Origin: JAZNUH01 sp045592225
GTDB lineage: Bacteria > Bacillota > Clostridia > UMGS1883 > UMGS1540
Length of the DNA stretch: 22,152 nucleotides
Direction of reading: 5' to 3'
Assembly (NCBI GenBank): GCA_045592225.1
Contig: JAZNUH010000051.1
Span: 1 to 22,152, forward strand
This document shows, piece after piece, positions 6,466 through 14,701 of the stretch. A model generated the notes under the pieces. It saw only the letters and a program-made list of their open reading frames with translations. It did no database searches and was not told the origin of the DNA. A program made the translations under genes and the position numbers. Position 1 is the first letter of the stretch, and every line of letters begins with the position of its first letter.

Positions 6466-7224
6466 ATGAACAGGAACAGGAAATTATCAATATTAATGAC
6501 TATAGTCGGTGCTATTTTTTCAGTGTATGGCATTGCACTTTGTATCGCTACAAATATTAATACCGGTGTTGTGCTTGTGCTTTTGTTAGGATTGTTTATG
6601 CTTGCAGCGGGGATATTTTACAAACAATTAGCGCAATTGACAAAGTCCGGGTTTTTCCGCATATGCAAAATCATAGTGATTATTGGCTTGTGCGTGGAAC
6701 TGATACTTGTATCATTTTTGGCAATATACGGTGTAACAGATACCGTGGACTACCGGGAAGATGCGGTTGTTGTTCTTGGTGCGGGCATAAAGGGAGACAA
6801 GGTTACGGTAACCCTTAAGCATCGTCTTGACAAGGCAATAGAGTACCATAGCAAAAACCCTGATGCAATTATAATTGTCACGGGTGGACAGGGCTTTCAG
6901 GAAACGGTTACAGAGGCTTATGCCATGGAAAAATACCTTGTTGAAGCGGGTGTTGATAAAAGCAAAATTATAAAAGAAGAAAAAGCAACCTCCACAGCCG
7001 AGAATATGAGATTTTCAAAAGAAATACTGGATGGGCATTTTGATAAGGATTATTCGGTGGCTGTGATAACAAACAATTTTCATATTTTTCGTGCTGTAAC
7101 AATAGCCGGACGAAACGGGCTGGAGCATGTTTCGCACCTGCATGCGGGACTGCAATGGTACAATGTTATTCCAAGCTATTTAAGAGAGAGTATTGCAATT
7201 TTAAAAATGATTATAATGGATTAA
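6466..7224 (+). CDS. YdcF/ElyC-type DUF218 membrane protein
   Basis: The 252-residue protein has three predicted membrane helices in its first 90 residues (about 9-28, 32-52, 66-90). A DUF218 domain follows: DAVVVLGAGIKGDKVTVTLKHRLDKA, then IIIVTGGQG, then ATSTAENMRFSKEIL and VAVITNNFHIFRA, all typical positions of the SanA/YdcF/ElyC fold. Members act in the cell envelope and some affect peptidoglycan or lipid-carrier metabolism or vancomycin sensitivity, but the reaction is not settled. The ATG at 6466 has GGAG 7 bases upstream. A TetR gene follows after 13 bases, so the two probably share a transcript. The function here is unknown beyond the family. Confidence 0.8.
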   Translation: MNRNRKLSILMTIVGAIFSVYGIALCIATNINTGVVLVLLLGLFMLAAGIFYKQLAQLTKSGFFRICKIIVIIGLCVELILVSFLAIYGVTDTVDYREDAVVVLGAGIKGDKVTVTLKHRLDKAIEYHSKNPDAIIIVTGGQGFQETVTEAYAMEKYLVEAGVDKSKIIKEEKATSTAENMRFSKEILDGHFDKDYSVAVITNNFHIFRAVTIAGRNGLEHVSHLHAGLQWYNVIPSYLRESIAILKMIIMD

Positions 7225-7237
7225 AAGAGGTAAGGAT

Positions 7238-7822
7238 ATGTCAAAAAAATATGACAGAAATACAAAGGGCAAAATAATTAATGCGGCATGGGACCTGTTT
7301 TATGAGCAGGGCTACGAAAACACAACCGTTGAAGAAATAATAGATAAATCAGGTACATCCAAAGGCTCGTTTTATCATTATTTTGAGGGAAAGGATGCAT
7401 TGCTGGGCTCCTTGTCATACATATTTGACGAGGAATACCTTAAGCTTTCCGAATCAATGGACGAAAATATGACAAGCTACGAAAAGCTTTTGTATCTTAA
7501 CTCACGTCTTTTTGCGGTTATAGAGGACAGAATAGACATAGAACTTCTTACACGTCTTTATTCCACACAGCTTATAACAAAGGGTGAAAAGCATCTGCTT
7601 GATAATAAGCGCATTTATTATAAGCTGCTTAAAAAGATTGTAATGGAAGGACAGGAAAGGGGAGAACTGACACGCGAAATGACAGTGAGCGAAATTGTAA
7701 AGCTTTATGCCGTGTGTGAACGTGCCCTTATATATGACTGGTGCATATGTAACGGTGAATATTCTCTGTCGTCTTATGCAAAAAATGTTATGCCTATGTT
7801 TTTATCGAAAATTTGTTCTTGA
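7238..7822 (+). CDS. TetR-family transcriptional regulator
   Basis: The 194-residue protein has a TetR helix-turn-helix at about residues 27-55 (TTVEEIIDKSGTSKGSFYHYF, then EGKDALL), a very good family match, followed by an alpha-helical ligand-binding domain with no recognisable ligand signature. The start ATG has AAAGAGG about 7 bases upstream. It lies 13 bases after the DUF218 gene and before the PutP gene, which has its own promoter. Its targets may be the envelope protein upstream or the transporter downstream. The hairpin at 7877-7908 lies just ahead of the putP promoter and could be its operator as well as a terminator. Target and inducer unknown. Confidence 0.9.
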   Translation: MSKKYDRNTKGKIINAAWDLFYEQGYENTTVEEIIDKSGTSKGSFYHYFEGKDALLGSLSYIFDEEYLKLSESMDENMTSYEKLLYLNSRLFAVIEDRIDIELLTRLYSTQLITKGEKHLLDNKRIYYKLLKKIVMEGQERGELTREMTVSEIVKLYAVCERALIYDWCICNGEYSLSSYAKNVMPMFLSKICS

Positions 7823-7876
7823 TTTAGTCTGCCGATAAAATCCTTGAGAAACATGAAGAATAAACAATAAAATTTA

Positions 7877-7908
7877 AACTGCGTATAGAATATAGTCTAT
7901 ACGCAGTT
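7877..7908 (+). terminator. 13-bp hairpin after the TetR gene (terminator or operator)
   Basis: AACTGCGTATAGA (7877-7889) pairs perfectly with TCTATACGCAGTT (7896-7908) around a 6-base loop. The tail TCTCTATTGATTTTT is only moderately T-rich. Because the stem ends 6 bases before the putP -35 box, it may also serve as a repressor site. Terminator preferred, not certain. Confidence 0.55.
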
Positions 7909-7913
7909 CTCTA

Positions 7914-7942
7914 TTGATTTTTGTAAAAATATGTGTTATAAT
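7914..7942 (+). promoter_or_regulatory. Promoter of putP
   Basis: TTGATT (7914-7919), 17 bp, TATAAT (7937-7942), with TGT directly before the -10 (extended -10). Confidence 0.8.
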
Positions 7943-7984
7943 ACCAAAATATAAGATTAAAAATGAACAAAGGAGACAGAAAAA

Positions 7985-9520
7985 ATGGATATTTTTGCAT
8001 TTGCGCTTTATTTTGTGGCAATGATTGCCATTGGCGTATTCTTTTTCATTAAGTCCAAAAGCGTAACAGAGAAGGATTACTTCCTGGGTGGACGTGCTAT
8101 GGGTCCCTGGGTAACAGCAATGAGTGCTCAGGCATCTGACATGAGTGCGTGGCTCTTGATGGGACTTCCCGGAAGCATTCTCGCATTTGGATTTGGTCAG
8201 GCATGGATAGGTATTGGTCTTGCAATAGGTACAGCGGCTAACTGGATTTTAGTTGCAAAGAGACTTCGTAAGTTCTCGAAGGCGGCTAACGATTCTATTA
8301 CTCTTCCGCAGTATCTGTCAAACCGTTTCGCGACAAAGAGCCATACAGTAAGTATTATCTGTGCAGTTGTGTTCCTGGTTTGCTTTACAATTTATGTTGC
8401 ATCGGCATTTGTTGCAGGTGCAGACGTATTTACAACACTTATTCCGGAACTGAATAGGGAAACAGCAATGCTGATTTTTGCAGCAATTGTAGTTGTTTAT
8501 ACCTTCCTCGGTGGTTTCAATGCAGTATGCTGGACAGACTTTTTCCAGGGACTGCTTATGCTTGCGGCACTCCTCATAGTTCCTGTTGTTGTAGGATTTA
8601 CAAGAGAACTGGAGCCTGCGGCTTTAACCACAATTTATTCCGGTCCTAACGGTGAGCAGTTTGAATTTGTTGCAAACTTCTTCAATGCAAGCTGGAAAGA
8701 TATTCTCTCCGGTCTTGGCTGGGGCCTCGGATACTTTGGTATGCCCCACATTATCGTACGTTTTATGGCTATTGAAAAGCCCTCTATGGTTAAAAAGTCT
8801 GCAACTGTTGCAATTATATGGGTTGTACTTTCTCTGGCGGCAACTATTATAATTGCATACCTCGGCAGAATGTTTGTATATTCTAACGGCACAGACCTCT
8901 CTGCTGTTTTACTGGCAGAAGGTAAACAGTCGCTGATATTTGTAGAACTGGCACGTGACGTATTCCCGGCATTTATCGCAGGACTTCTTCTTGCGGCAAT
9001 TATTGCGGCAAGTATGTCAACTGCAGACTCTCAGCTTCTGGTTGCAGCGTCATCATTTGCAAGTGATCTGTATAAGCCCATTATCAGAAAGAATGCAAGC
9101 AACAAGGAAATGCTGTGGGTAAGCCGTATAATCGTTCTTATTATTGCAGTTGTTGCTTTCTTTATTGCAGGTAGCAAGGGTAAGGCTGCACAGGCTATTA
9201 TGGATCTTGTTTCCAATGCATGGGGTATTTTCGGTGCTGCATTTGGTCCGGCGGTATTGTTCTCGCTGTTTTGGAAGAGATTTACATACAAGGGCGCTGT
9301 GGCAGGTATCATTGTTGGTGCGCTGGTAGATATGCTGTGGCTGTGGCTCCCTGTTTCGGGTGGCTTAACACTTACCGCTATAACAGGCATTTACGAAATT
9401 ATTCCCGGCTTCATTATCGGTGCAATAGCAGCAGTTGTAGTTACTCTTATTGATAAGGCTCCCTCCAAGGAAGTTGAAGCAATATTTGAAAAGGCAACTG
9501 ATAACTCCATTGATGATTAA
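7985..9520 (+). CDS. putP: Sodium/proline symporter
   Basis: The 511-residue sodium:solute symporter imports L-proline with Na+ across the cytoplasmic membrane. The length and about 13 hydrophobic segments fit PutP. The first part shows the family core: KDYFLGGRAMGPWVTAMSA followed by ASDMSAWLLMGLPG, which in PutP forms part of the substrate and Na+ site. TFLGGFNAVCWTDFFQG and the ADSQLLVAAS region (helix 8, second Na+ contact) are also present. The start ATG has AGGAG about 9 bases upstream. It has its own promoter and a strong terminator, so it is monocistronic. Its product could supply proline for osmoprotection or for Stickland-type fermentation in an anaerobe; this role is an inference. 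Confidence 0.92.
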   Translation: MDIFAFALYFVAMIAIGVFFFIKSKSVTEKDYFLGGRAMGPWVTAMSAQASDMSAWLLMGLPGSILAFGFGQAWIGIGLAIGTAANWILVAKRLRKFSKAANDSITLPQYLSNRFATKSHTVSIICAVVFLVCFTIYVASAFVAGADVFTTLIPELNRETAMLIFAAIVVVYTFLGGFNAVCWTDFFQGLLMLAALLIVPVVVGFTRELEPAALTTIYSGPNGEQFEFVANFFNASWKDILSGLGWGLGYFGMPHIIVRFMAIEKPSMVKKSATVAIIWVVLSLAATIIIAYLGRMFVYSNGTDLSAVLLAEGKQSLIFVELARDVFPAFIAGLLLAAIIAASMSTADSQLLVAASSFASDLYKPIIRKNASNKEMLWVSRIIVLIIAVVAFFIAGSKGKAAQAIMDLVSNAWGIFGAAFGPAVLFSLFWKRFTYKGAVAGIIVGALVDMLWLWLPVSGGLTLTAITGIYEIIPGFIIGAIAAVVVTLIDKAPSKEVEAIFEKATDNSIDD

Positions 9521-9534
9521 TTGTTTTTAAACTC

Positions 9535-9570
9535 AAAGGCAACCCCGAAGGATTTGGGGTTGCCTTTTTT
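9535..9570 (+). terminator. Intrinsic terminator of putP
   Basis: AAAGGCAACCCC (9535-9546) pairs with GGGGTTGCCTTT (9556-9567), 9-base loop, followed by TTTTTT. Confidence 0.92.
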
Positions 9571-9588
9571 ATGTTTGTATGGTAGAAT
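9560..9588 (+). promoter_or_regulatory. Probable promoter of the NhaC-type gene, overlapping the putP terminator
   Basis: TTGCCT (9560-9565) lies in the 3' arm of the terminator; 17 bp later comes TAGAAT (9583-9588) with TGG before it (extended -10). The overlap is compact but workable because the terminator acts at the RNA level. Confidence 0.55.
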
Positions 9589-9624
9589 ATGCCCGACATT
9601 TAAATTTTTGATCGGGAGAAGACT

Positions 9625-10917
9625 ATGGAAACCATTGTTTTAGCGTTGTTTATATGTATATTATTTGCCTGCATACTTGTTAATGTCCCCATATGGATTG
9701 CACTTTTGGCGGGATACATTTTGTTTGCGGGCTATGCTTTTATTAAAGGATATAAGATTAAAGAAATAATTCAAATGTCGGCAAAGGGACTTAAAACAAC
9801 AAAAAGCATACTGTTTGTATTTGTGCTGATAGGTGTTTTAACAGCTATGTGGCGCGCAGGGGGAGTAATACCCGCAATTGTAAGCTATTCCATGAAAATA
9901 ATACGTCCGGACATATTTGTGCTTGCAACCTTTTTGCTGTGTTGTGGTATGTCATTTCTTACAGGCACTGCATTCGGTACAGCGGCAACCATGGGCTCGG
10001 TTTGTGTAACCATTGGTTATGCGGTAGGGGCAAACCCTGTTATGATAGGCGGGGCAGTTTTATCGGGTGTATATTTTGGTGACAGATGCTCGCCTGTGTC
10101 TACAACTGCCAGCCTTGTGGCAGGAATAACCGGAACAGATTTATATAAAAACATAAAAAATATGCTCAAATCTGCAGCAATACCATTTATAATTGCGTGT
10201 GCTATATATTTTGTATACAGTATGTGCACAAAGGCAAACAATGTTACCGTGCCGGACGTGTACGGAACTTTTGCAAGAGTGTTTGTAATGAATCCTTTTA
10301 TGCTTATTCCCGCAGTAACAATACTTGTTATGGCGGCTTGCAAAGTAAAAACATGGCTTACAATGGTTGTCAGTATTCTTATATCTGTAGTTTTGTGTGT
10401 TGTGTATCAGAATCTTTCAATTGCTGAAATACTTAAATATGCCGTGACCGGATTTAAAACAGCAGATACAGTGGTTGCTCCTCTTGTAAACGGAGGCGGA
10501 ATAGTTTCCATGCTAAATGTAATTGCGATAGTGTGTATTTCCTCGTGCTACTCGGGAGTATTTGAAAAAACAGGTCTCCTTGACAAAATAAAAGGGCTGG
10601 CCGAAAAAGCCGGTGACAAAATATCGGTTTATCCTGTTATGCTTATTGTTTCAGCAGTAACAGCAATGGTTGTATGTAATCAGACATTTTGCGTTATGCT
10701 TACCGACCAGCTTTGCGGTCAAATAGAAAAAGACAAAGAAAAAAGAGCGCTGTACCTTGAAGACAGTGCGGTTGTAATTCCGCCGCTTGTCCCCTGGACA
10801 GTTGCCTGCACGGTAACACTTGCTTCTTCGGGGGCGCCTATGCATTCAGGAATAACAGCCTTTTTCCTGATGCTGTTACCGCTTTATAATCTTGTGCCAA
10901 GAATTTTGAAAAAATAA
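9625..10917 (+). CDS. NhaC-family Na+/H+ antiporter-like permease
   Basis: The 430-residue membrane protein has about 11-12 hydrophobic segments. The stretch at about residues 147-163, GVYFGDRCSPVSTTASL, and the preceding GMSFLTGTAFGTAATMG are hallmarks of the NhaC family. Members exchange Na+ (or an amino acid or organic acid) for protons or another solute across the cytoplasmic membrane. The late segment PPLVPWTVACTVTLASSGAP is also conserved. The start ATG has GGGAG about 6 bases upstream. It is followed after 71 bases by another transporter with its own promoter. Substrate unknown: NhaC homologues include malate-lactate and tyrosine/arginine-type exchangers, so an amino acid role is possible given the neighbours. 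Confidence 0.8.
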   Translation: METIVLALFICILFACILVNVPIWIALLAGYILFAGYAFIKGYKIKEIIQMSAKGLKTTKSILFVFVLIGVLTAMWRAGGVIPAIVSYSMKIIRPDIFVLATFLLCCGMSFLTGTAFGTAATMGSVCVTIGYAVGANPVMIGGAVLSGVYFGDRCSPVSTTASLVAGITGTDLYKNIKNMLKSAAIPFIIACAIYFVYSMCTKANNVTVPDVYGTFARVFVMNPFMLIPAVTILVMAACKVKTWLTMVVSILISVVLCVVYQNLSIAEILKYAVTGFKTADTVVAPLVNGGGIVSMLNVIAIVCISSCYSGVFEKTGLLDKIKGLAEKAGDKISVYPVMLIVSAVTAMVVCNQTFCVMLTDQLCGQIEKDKEKRALYLEDSAVVIPPLVPWTVACTVTLASSGAPMHSGITAFFLMLLPLYNLVPRILKK

Positions 10918-10918
10918 T

Positions 10919-10947
10919 TTGACCACAGACGTTTAATGTGTTATAAT
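10919..10947 (+). promoter_or_regulatory. Promoter of the ion-transporter-superfamily permease
   Basis: TTGACC (10919-10924), 17 bp, TATAAT (10942-10947), preceded by TGT (extended -10). It begins two bases after the upstream stop codon. Confidence 0.8.
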
Positions 10948-10988
10948 TCGTAAGGTTTTTATAATAACAGCACAAAAGAGGAGAAGCT

Positions 10989-12092
10989 ATGACACAGCTT
11001 AAGGAGTTTGCAAAAAAGAATACAGTAATGCTGGTAGCATTGGCAGCGGCAGTTATAACAAGCTTTATAATTCCGCCCGACAAAGAGTATACAGGTTATT
11101 TTGATTACAAAACACTTGTATGCCTTTTTTGTGTGCTGGCTGTGGTTTGCGCGCTTAAGAATATAAGATTTTTTTATATGCTCGCCCGCAAGATCGTACA
11201 GCTTTTCAAAACAGCGAGAATGAGCATACTTGCTCTTGTTTACATAACATTTATAGGATCTATGCTTATCGCAAACGATATGGCGCTGCTGACCTTTTTG
11301 CCCCTCGGGTATTTTGTTCTGACCTCAACAGGTAAAGAAAAATACATGGCTTTTACATTTATAATGCAGAACATTGCCGCAAACCTTGGTGGTATGCTGA
11401 CCCCCTTTGGTAATCCGCAAAATCTGTACCTGTACTCATTTTTTGAAATTCCTAATCTTGAGTTTATGCAGATTATGGCACCGCCATTTGTTTTGTCGGT
11501 TGTTCTTATAACACTTTGCTGTATTTTGTTTGTAAAGGCTGAACCGCTCAGGCTGGATGACGAAAAAATCTCATTACCCGCAGTCAAAACTCTGCTTTAT
11601 TTAATGCTTTTTGCACTGTCTATACTTATAGTTTTTCGTGGCATACCGTATGTAACAGGACTTATTGTCATCCCTTTGGTGCTGATTTTTGTTGACCGGA
11701 ATGCTTTGAAAAAAGTGGATTATCCGCTGCTTTTAACCTTTGTATTCTTTTTTGTATTTGCGGGTAATATGGCAAGAATAGATGCTGTGCGCAATCTTTT
11801 TTCTATGATGCTTGAAAAAAGCACACTGCTTGTCAGTGTTTTATCCTGTCAATGCATAAGTAACGTGCCTACGGCTATTTTGTTGTCACAATTTACTCGT
11901 AATTATGCAGATTTACTTGTCGGTGTGAATATCGGGGGAGTGGGTACTCTCATTTCATCCCTTGCCAGTCTTATAACTTTTCGTGAGTATGTAAAGCATA
12001 ACCCGGGCAGAACAAAATACTATATTTGTATGTTTTCACTGTATAATTTTGGCTTTTTATTGATACTTACTGCATTTATGTTGTTAATTTAA
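10989..12092 (+). CDS. Ion transporter superfamily permease (ArsB/NhaD/SLC13-like, YbiR-type)
   Basis: A 367-residue protein with about 10 membrane segments. Two half-repeat signatures of the ion transporter superfamily are visible: NDMALLTFLPL at about residue 96 followed by LGGMLTPFGNPQNLYLYS at about 135-152, and SCQCISNVPTAILLSQF followed by GVNIGGVGTLISSLASL in the C-terminal half. The GNPQN and SNVPTA loops are the usual substrate and ion hairpins. It is shorter than most CitT or ArsB proteins (400-460). The start ATG has AGAGGAG 5-6 bases upstream. Substrate (arsenite, carboxylate or Na+) cannot be told; there is no arsenic gene nearby, which makes arsenite export less likely. Confidence 0.72.
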   Translation: MTQLKEFAKKNTVMLVALAAAVITSFIIPPDKEYTGYFDYKTLVCLFCVLAVVCALKNIRFFYMLARKIVQLFKTARMSILALVYITFIGSMLIANDMALLTFLPLGYFVLTSTGKEKYMAFTFIMQNIAANLGGMLTPFGNPQNLYLYSFFEIPNLEFMQIMAPPFVLSVVLITLCCILFVKAEPLRLDDEKISLPAVKTLLYLMLFALSILIVFRGIPYVTGLIVIPLVLIFVDRNALKKVDYPLLLTFVFFFVFAGNMARIDAVRNLFSMMLEKSTLLVSVLSCQCISNVPTAILLSQFTRNYADLLVGVNIGGVGTLISSLASLITFREYVKHNPGRTKYYICMFSLYNFGFLLILTAFMLLI

Positions 12093-12101
12093 TAAATAAT
12101 C

Positions 12102-12138
12102 CTTGCATAAATTTTCATTATGTGGTATAATATGCAAG
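12102..12138 (+). promoter_or_regulatory. Promoter and operator-like dyad of the amino acid ABC operon
   Basis: TTGCAT (12103-12108), 17 bp, TATAAT (12126-12131) with TGG before it (extended -10). CTTGCATA (12102-12109) and TATGCAAG (12131-12138) form an 8-bp inverted repeat framing the promoter. A stretch at 12104-12117 (TGCATAAATTTTCA) fits the ARG-box core at 12 of 14 positions, so ArgR control is possible but unproven. Confidence 0.65.
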
Positions 12139-12162
12139 ATTTTATAATACGGAGGGATAAAA

Positions 12163-12864
12163 ATGGCGGCATGGTTTACAACCTGGTGGGCCGGAATAGT
12201 TGAAGATTTTGCAAAATGTTTCATAAGAGATGACCGTTGGATGCTTCTTGTTGAAGGTCTGGGTGTTACTGTAAAGGTTTCTCTTGTGGCAGCTATACTG
12301 GGTCTTGTCATTGGTCTTATAATTGCGGCGTGCAATTTAACTAAAATAAAAATTTTCAATGTGATTGGTAAGGTATATACCGATGTTATCCGTGGAACAC
12401 CTTCGGTTACACAGCTGATGATTATATACTTTGTTGTGTTTGCAACGGTGTCTTTGGAAAAATGGATTATTGCTGCAATCGCATTCGCGATAAATTCGGG
12501 CGCATATGTATCCGAGATTGTGCGTGCAGGTATTCTGTCGGTTGAAAAGGGACAGACAGAAGCGGGTAAATCCCTGGGTCTCAGCGGATTACAGACAATG
12601 ACATATATAATCATTCCGCAGGCGGCAAAAAATATTTTCCCCACACTTGGAAACGAGTTTATTACTCTTATAAAGGAAACCGCAATTGTAGGTTACGTAG
12701 GCCTTATGGATATACAGAAGGCGGGCGACTTTATCAAGAGCGCTACATACGAAGCATTTATGCCTCTTATCGGTATAGCAGTTGTATATTTTGTACTTAT
12801 AAAGCTTCTTACACTCTTACTCGGATTGGTAGAAAAACAGCTGCGTAAGTCAGATATAAGATAG
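12163..12864 (+). CDS. Polar amino acid ABC transporter permease (HisM/GlnP type)
   Basis: The 233-residue permease has about five membrane helices. The segment VEGLGVTVKVSLVAAILGLVIG is the usual first transmembrane part of HisM-type permeases, TDVIRGTPSVTQLMIIYF is a family signature, and the EAA loop, EAGKSLGLSGLQTMTYIIIPQA at about residues 146-167, docks the ATPase. Only one permease gene is present, so the pore is probably a homodimer. The start ATG has GGAGGG 5-6 bases upstream. It is the first gene of a three-gene operon (permease, ATPase, binding lipoprotein). The substrate is a polar amino acid such as Arg, Gln, Glu or Cys; the sequence does not decide. Confidence 0.92.
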   Translation: MAAWFTTWWAGIVEDFAKCFIRDDRWMLLVEGLGVTVKVSLVAAILGLVIGLIIAACNLTKIKIFNVIGKVYTDVIRGTPSVTQLMIIYFVVFATVSLEKWIIAAIAFAINSGAYVSEIVRAGILSVEKGQTEAGKSLGLSGLQTMTYIIIPQAAKNIFPTLGNEFITLIKETAIVGYVGLMDIQKAGDFIKSATYEAFMPLIGIAVVYFVLIKLLTLLLGLVEKQLRKSDIR

Positions 12865-12876
12865 GGGGTATAGATA

Positions 12877-13599
12877 GTGATTACAGTTAAAAATTTGGTT
12901 AAAAGCTTTGGCGACCACGTTGTTCTTAAGGGAATCAACGAGGAAATAAAAGAGGGAGAGGTTGTTGTTGTAATCGGTCCTTCAGGTTCGGGTAAAAGTA
13001 CATTTCTTCGCTGTCTTAACCTTCTTGAAATACCTAATGAAGGCGAGATTTATATAGACGGCGAGCAGATAAACAAGCCCGGAACAGACGTAAATAAAAT
13101 GCGTCAGAAAATGGGAATGGTTTTTCAGCACTTTAATCTTTTTCCGCACCTTACAGTTATGAAAAACATTACACTCGCACCTTTGAAGCTTAAAAAGATG
13201 ACAAAGGAGCAGGCAGTTAAAAAAGGAGAAGAGCTTTTGAATATTGTTGGTCTTTCCGACAAAGCAAAAGCATATCCCATTCAGCTTTCAGGCGGACAAA
13301 AGCAGAGAATTGCAATTGCACGCTCTCTGGCAATGGAACCTGAAATAATGCTCTTTGACGAGCCTACGAGTGCTCTTGACCCTGAAATGGTTGGCGAGGT
13401 TCTGGATGTTATGAAAGACCTTGCAAAAAGCGGTATGACAATGGTAGTTGTTACACACGAAATGGGCTTTGCAAGAGAAGTGGGTACAAGAATTTTGTTT
13501 ATGGATGAAGGAGTAATAGTTGAGCAGGGAACACCTGAAGAGATCTTTGATAATCCTCAGCACGAACGTACAAAATCATTCTTAAGCAAGGTATTATAA
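12877..13599 (+). CDS. glnQ: Polar amino acid ABC transporter ATPase (GlnQ/HisP type)
   Basis: A complete 240-residue ATPase that energises uptake with the permease upstream. Walker A is GPSGSGKST (residues about 33-41), the Q-loop is VFQHFNLFPH, the signature is LSGGQKQR, Walker B is IMLFDEPTSALDPE and the H-loop is VTHEMGFA, all intact. The C-terminal GTPEEIFDNP stretch is typical of the amino acid (PAAT) family. The start is GTG (12877) with AGGGGG about 8 bases upstream; a good alternative ATG is not available before Walker A. The gap to the permease stop is 12 bases, so the two are co-transcribed. The gene symbol is by family resemblance only. Confidence 0.93.
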   Translation: MITVKNLVKSFGDHVVLKGINEEIKEGEVVVVIGPSGSGKSTFLRCLNLLEIPNEGEIYIDGEQINKPGTDVNKMRQKMGMVFQHFNLFPHLTVMKNITLAPLKLKKMTKEQAVKKGEELLNIVGLSDKAKAYPIQLSGGQKQRIAIARSLAMEPEIMLFDEPTSALDPEMVGEVLDVMKDLAKSGMTMVVVTHEMGFAREVGTRILFMDEGVIVEQGTPEEIFDNPQHERTKSFLSKVL

Positions 13600-13612
13600 T
13601 CTAAGAATAAAG

Positions 13613-13629
13613 ATAGCACAGCTATTTTT
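13613..13629 (+). other. Weak intergenic hairpin before the binding-protein gene
   Basis: ATAGC (13613-13617) pairs with GCTAT (13621-13625), followed by TTTTA. The 5-bp stem is too short for a good terminator. It may be a partial attenuator or a 3' processing stop that lets the binding-protein part of the mRNA differ in amount from the upstream part. Confidence 0.3.
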
Positions 13630-13660
13630 ATAAATATTTTTTTAAAAGGAGAAAACCACT

Positions 13661-14419
13661 ATGAAGAAAATTATTACACTTGTTCTGGCTATGGCTATGC
13701 TGTTTGCATTTGCAGGTTGCCAGAGCGCAACAAACGAACCTGCAGGAGAAAAAATTGTTTTCGGTACAAACGCTGAATTCCCTCCCTTTGAATTTGTAAC
13801 AGCTAACGGCGTTCTCGGCGAATACGATGGTATTGATATGGCTATCGTTAAGCAGATCGGTGAAGACATCGGCGCTGAAATCGTTATCGAAAACATGGAA
13901 TTTGACTCCCTTATCATGGCACTTGCTAACGGTCAGATTGATGCATCCATCTCCGGTATGACAATCACAGAAGAAAGAAAAGAAACAGTTGATTTCTCTA
14001 TTCCTTACTACAGAGCAACACAGGTTATGATAGTTAAAGAAGATTCCGACATAACAAAGGCTGCTGATATGGAAGGCAAAAAGATTGTTGCTATCCAGGG
14101 CTACACAGGCGAAATCTGTGTTCAGGAAATGGGCTACGAATATGAAGCTTTCAAAAAGGGTACAGAAGCTGTTATGGAACTTGCTAACGGCAAGTGCGAT
14201 GTTGTTGTAATCGACTCTGCAACAGCTGAATCCTACATAAAGGGAACAGAAGGTCTGAAGATTGTAGAAGATACAGAAGCTTTCCCTGTAGAAGAATATG
14301 GTATTGCTGTTAAGAAGGGCAACGCAGAACTCCTTGAAAAGATCAACGCAAGCATTCAGAAAATGCTCGACGAAGGCAAAATTGCTGATTGGTCTGTACA
14401 GTACAGCGAAGCTGAATAA
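13661..14419 (+). CDS. Amino acid ABC transporter substrate-binding lipoprotein
   Basis: A 252-residue extracytoplasmic binding protein. The signal peptide (MKKIITLVLAMAMLFAFAGC) ends in a lipobox with Cys20 as the lipid-modified residue, so the mature protein is membrane-anchored on the outside. The domain EKIVFGTNAEFPPFEF, then GQIDASISGMTITEERKETVDFS, is the PAAT/SBP-3 family signature for polar amino acids. It lies 61 bases after the ATPase, with AAGGAG 9 bases before the ATG. Its codon choice is visibly more C-ending (GGC, AAC, TCC) than its neighbours, as expected for a highly expressed binding protein. It delivers substrate to the permease at 12163. Specificity is not readable. Confidence 0.93.
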   Translation: MKKIITLVLAMAMLFAFAGCQSATNEPAGEKIVFGTNAEFPPFEFVTANGVLGEYDGIDMAIVKQIGEDIGAEIVIENMEFDSLIMALANGQIDASISGMTITEERKETVDFSIPYYRATQVMIVKEDSDITKAADMEGKKIVAIQGYTGEICVQEMGYEYEAFKKGTEAVMELANGKCDVVVIDSATAESYIKGTEGLKIVEDTEAFPVEEYGIAVKKGNAELLEKINASIQKMLDEGKIADWSVQYSEAE

Positions 14420-14432
14420 TTAAAAGCATATT

Positions 14433-14462
14433 AAAGCACCTCGTTTTTAAACGAGGTGCTTT
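14433..14462 (+). terminator. Terminator of the amino acid ABC operon
   Basis: AAAGCACCTCGTTT (14433-14446) pairs with AAACGAGGTGCTTT (14449-14462). The T run after it is short, but the stem is long and GC-rich at its centre. Confidence 0.8.
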
Positions 14463-14476
14463 GCTATAGGCATAAA

Positions 14477-14502
14477 AAAAGACAAGCTTTAACTTGTCTT
14501 TT
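14477..14502 (-). terminator. Terminator of tRNA-Leu(CAA)
   Basis: Minus strand: AAAAGACAAG (14502-14493) pairs with CTTGTCTTTT (14486-14477), 6-base loop, followed by more T. It starts directly next to the tRNA CCA end. Confidence 0.85.
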
Positions 14503-14589
14503 TGGTACCGGCGGTCGGGGTCGAACCGACACGGTATCGCTACCACCGGATTTTGAGTCCGGCACGTCTGCCAATTCCATCACGCCGGC
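14503..14589 (-). tRNA. tRNA-Leu (anticodon CAA)
   Basis: An 87-nt class II tRNA. The acceptor stem GCCGGCG pairs with CGCCGGT (one G-U). The anticodon loop CTCAAAA on the CCGGA/TCCGG stem gives CAA, reading TTG. It has a long variable arm, T-loop GGTTCGACCCC, discriminator A and an encoded CCA. It has its own promoter and terminator. Confidence 0.96.
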
Positions 14590-14611
14590 ATTTGCCGTTA
14601 CAACACGAAAA

Positions 14612-14640
14612 ATTATAACACTTTGAGAGTGATTTGTCAA
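14612..14640 (-). promoter_or_regulatory. Promoter of tRNA-Leu(CAA)
   Basis: Minus-strand TTGACA (14640-14635) and TATAAT (14617-14612) with a 17-bp spacer. Confidence 0.85.
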
Positions 14641-14701
14641 GATTTTTCTTTTAAATAGATGCGTGCTGAAATAAAAAAAGAAATTTACTTGCAAAAATAT
14701 A

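Noticed and set aside
12084..12644. Minus-strand open frame of 186 codons opposite the amino acid permease
   Set aside because: The permease on the plus strand has full family motifs and a good ribosome site; the antisense frame has neither.
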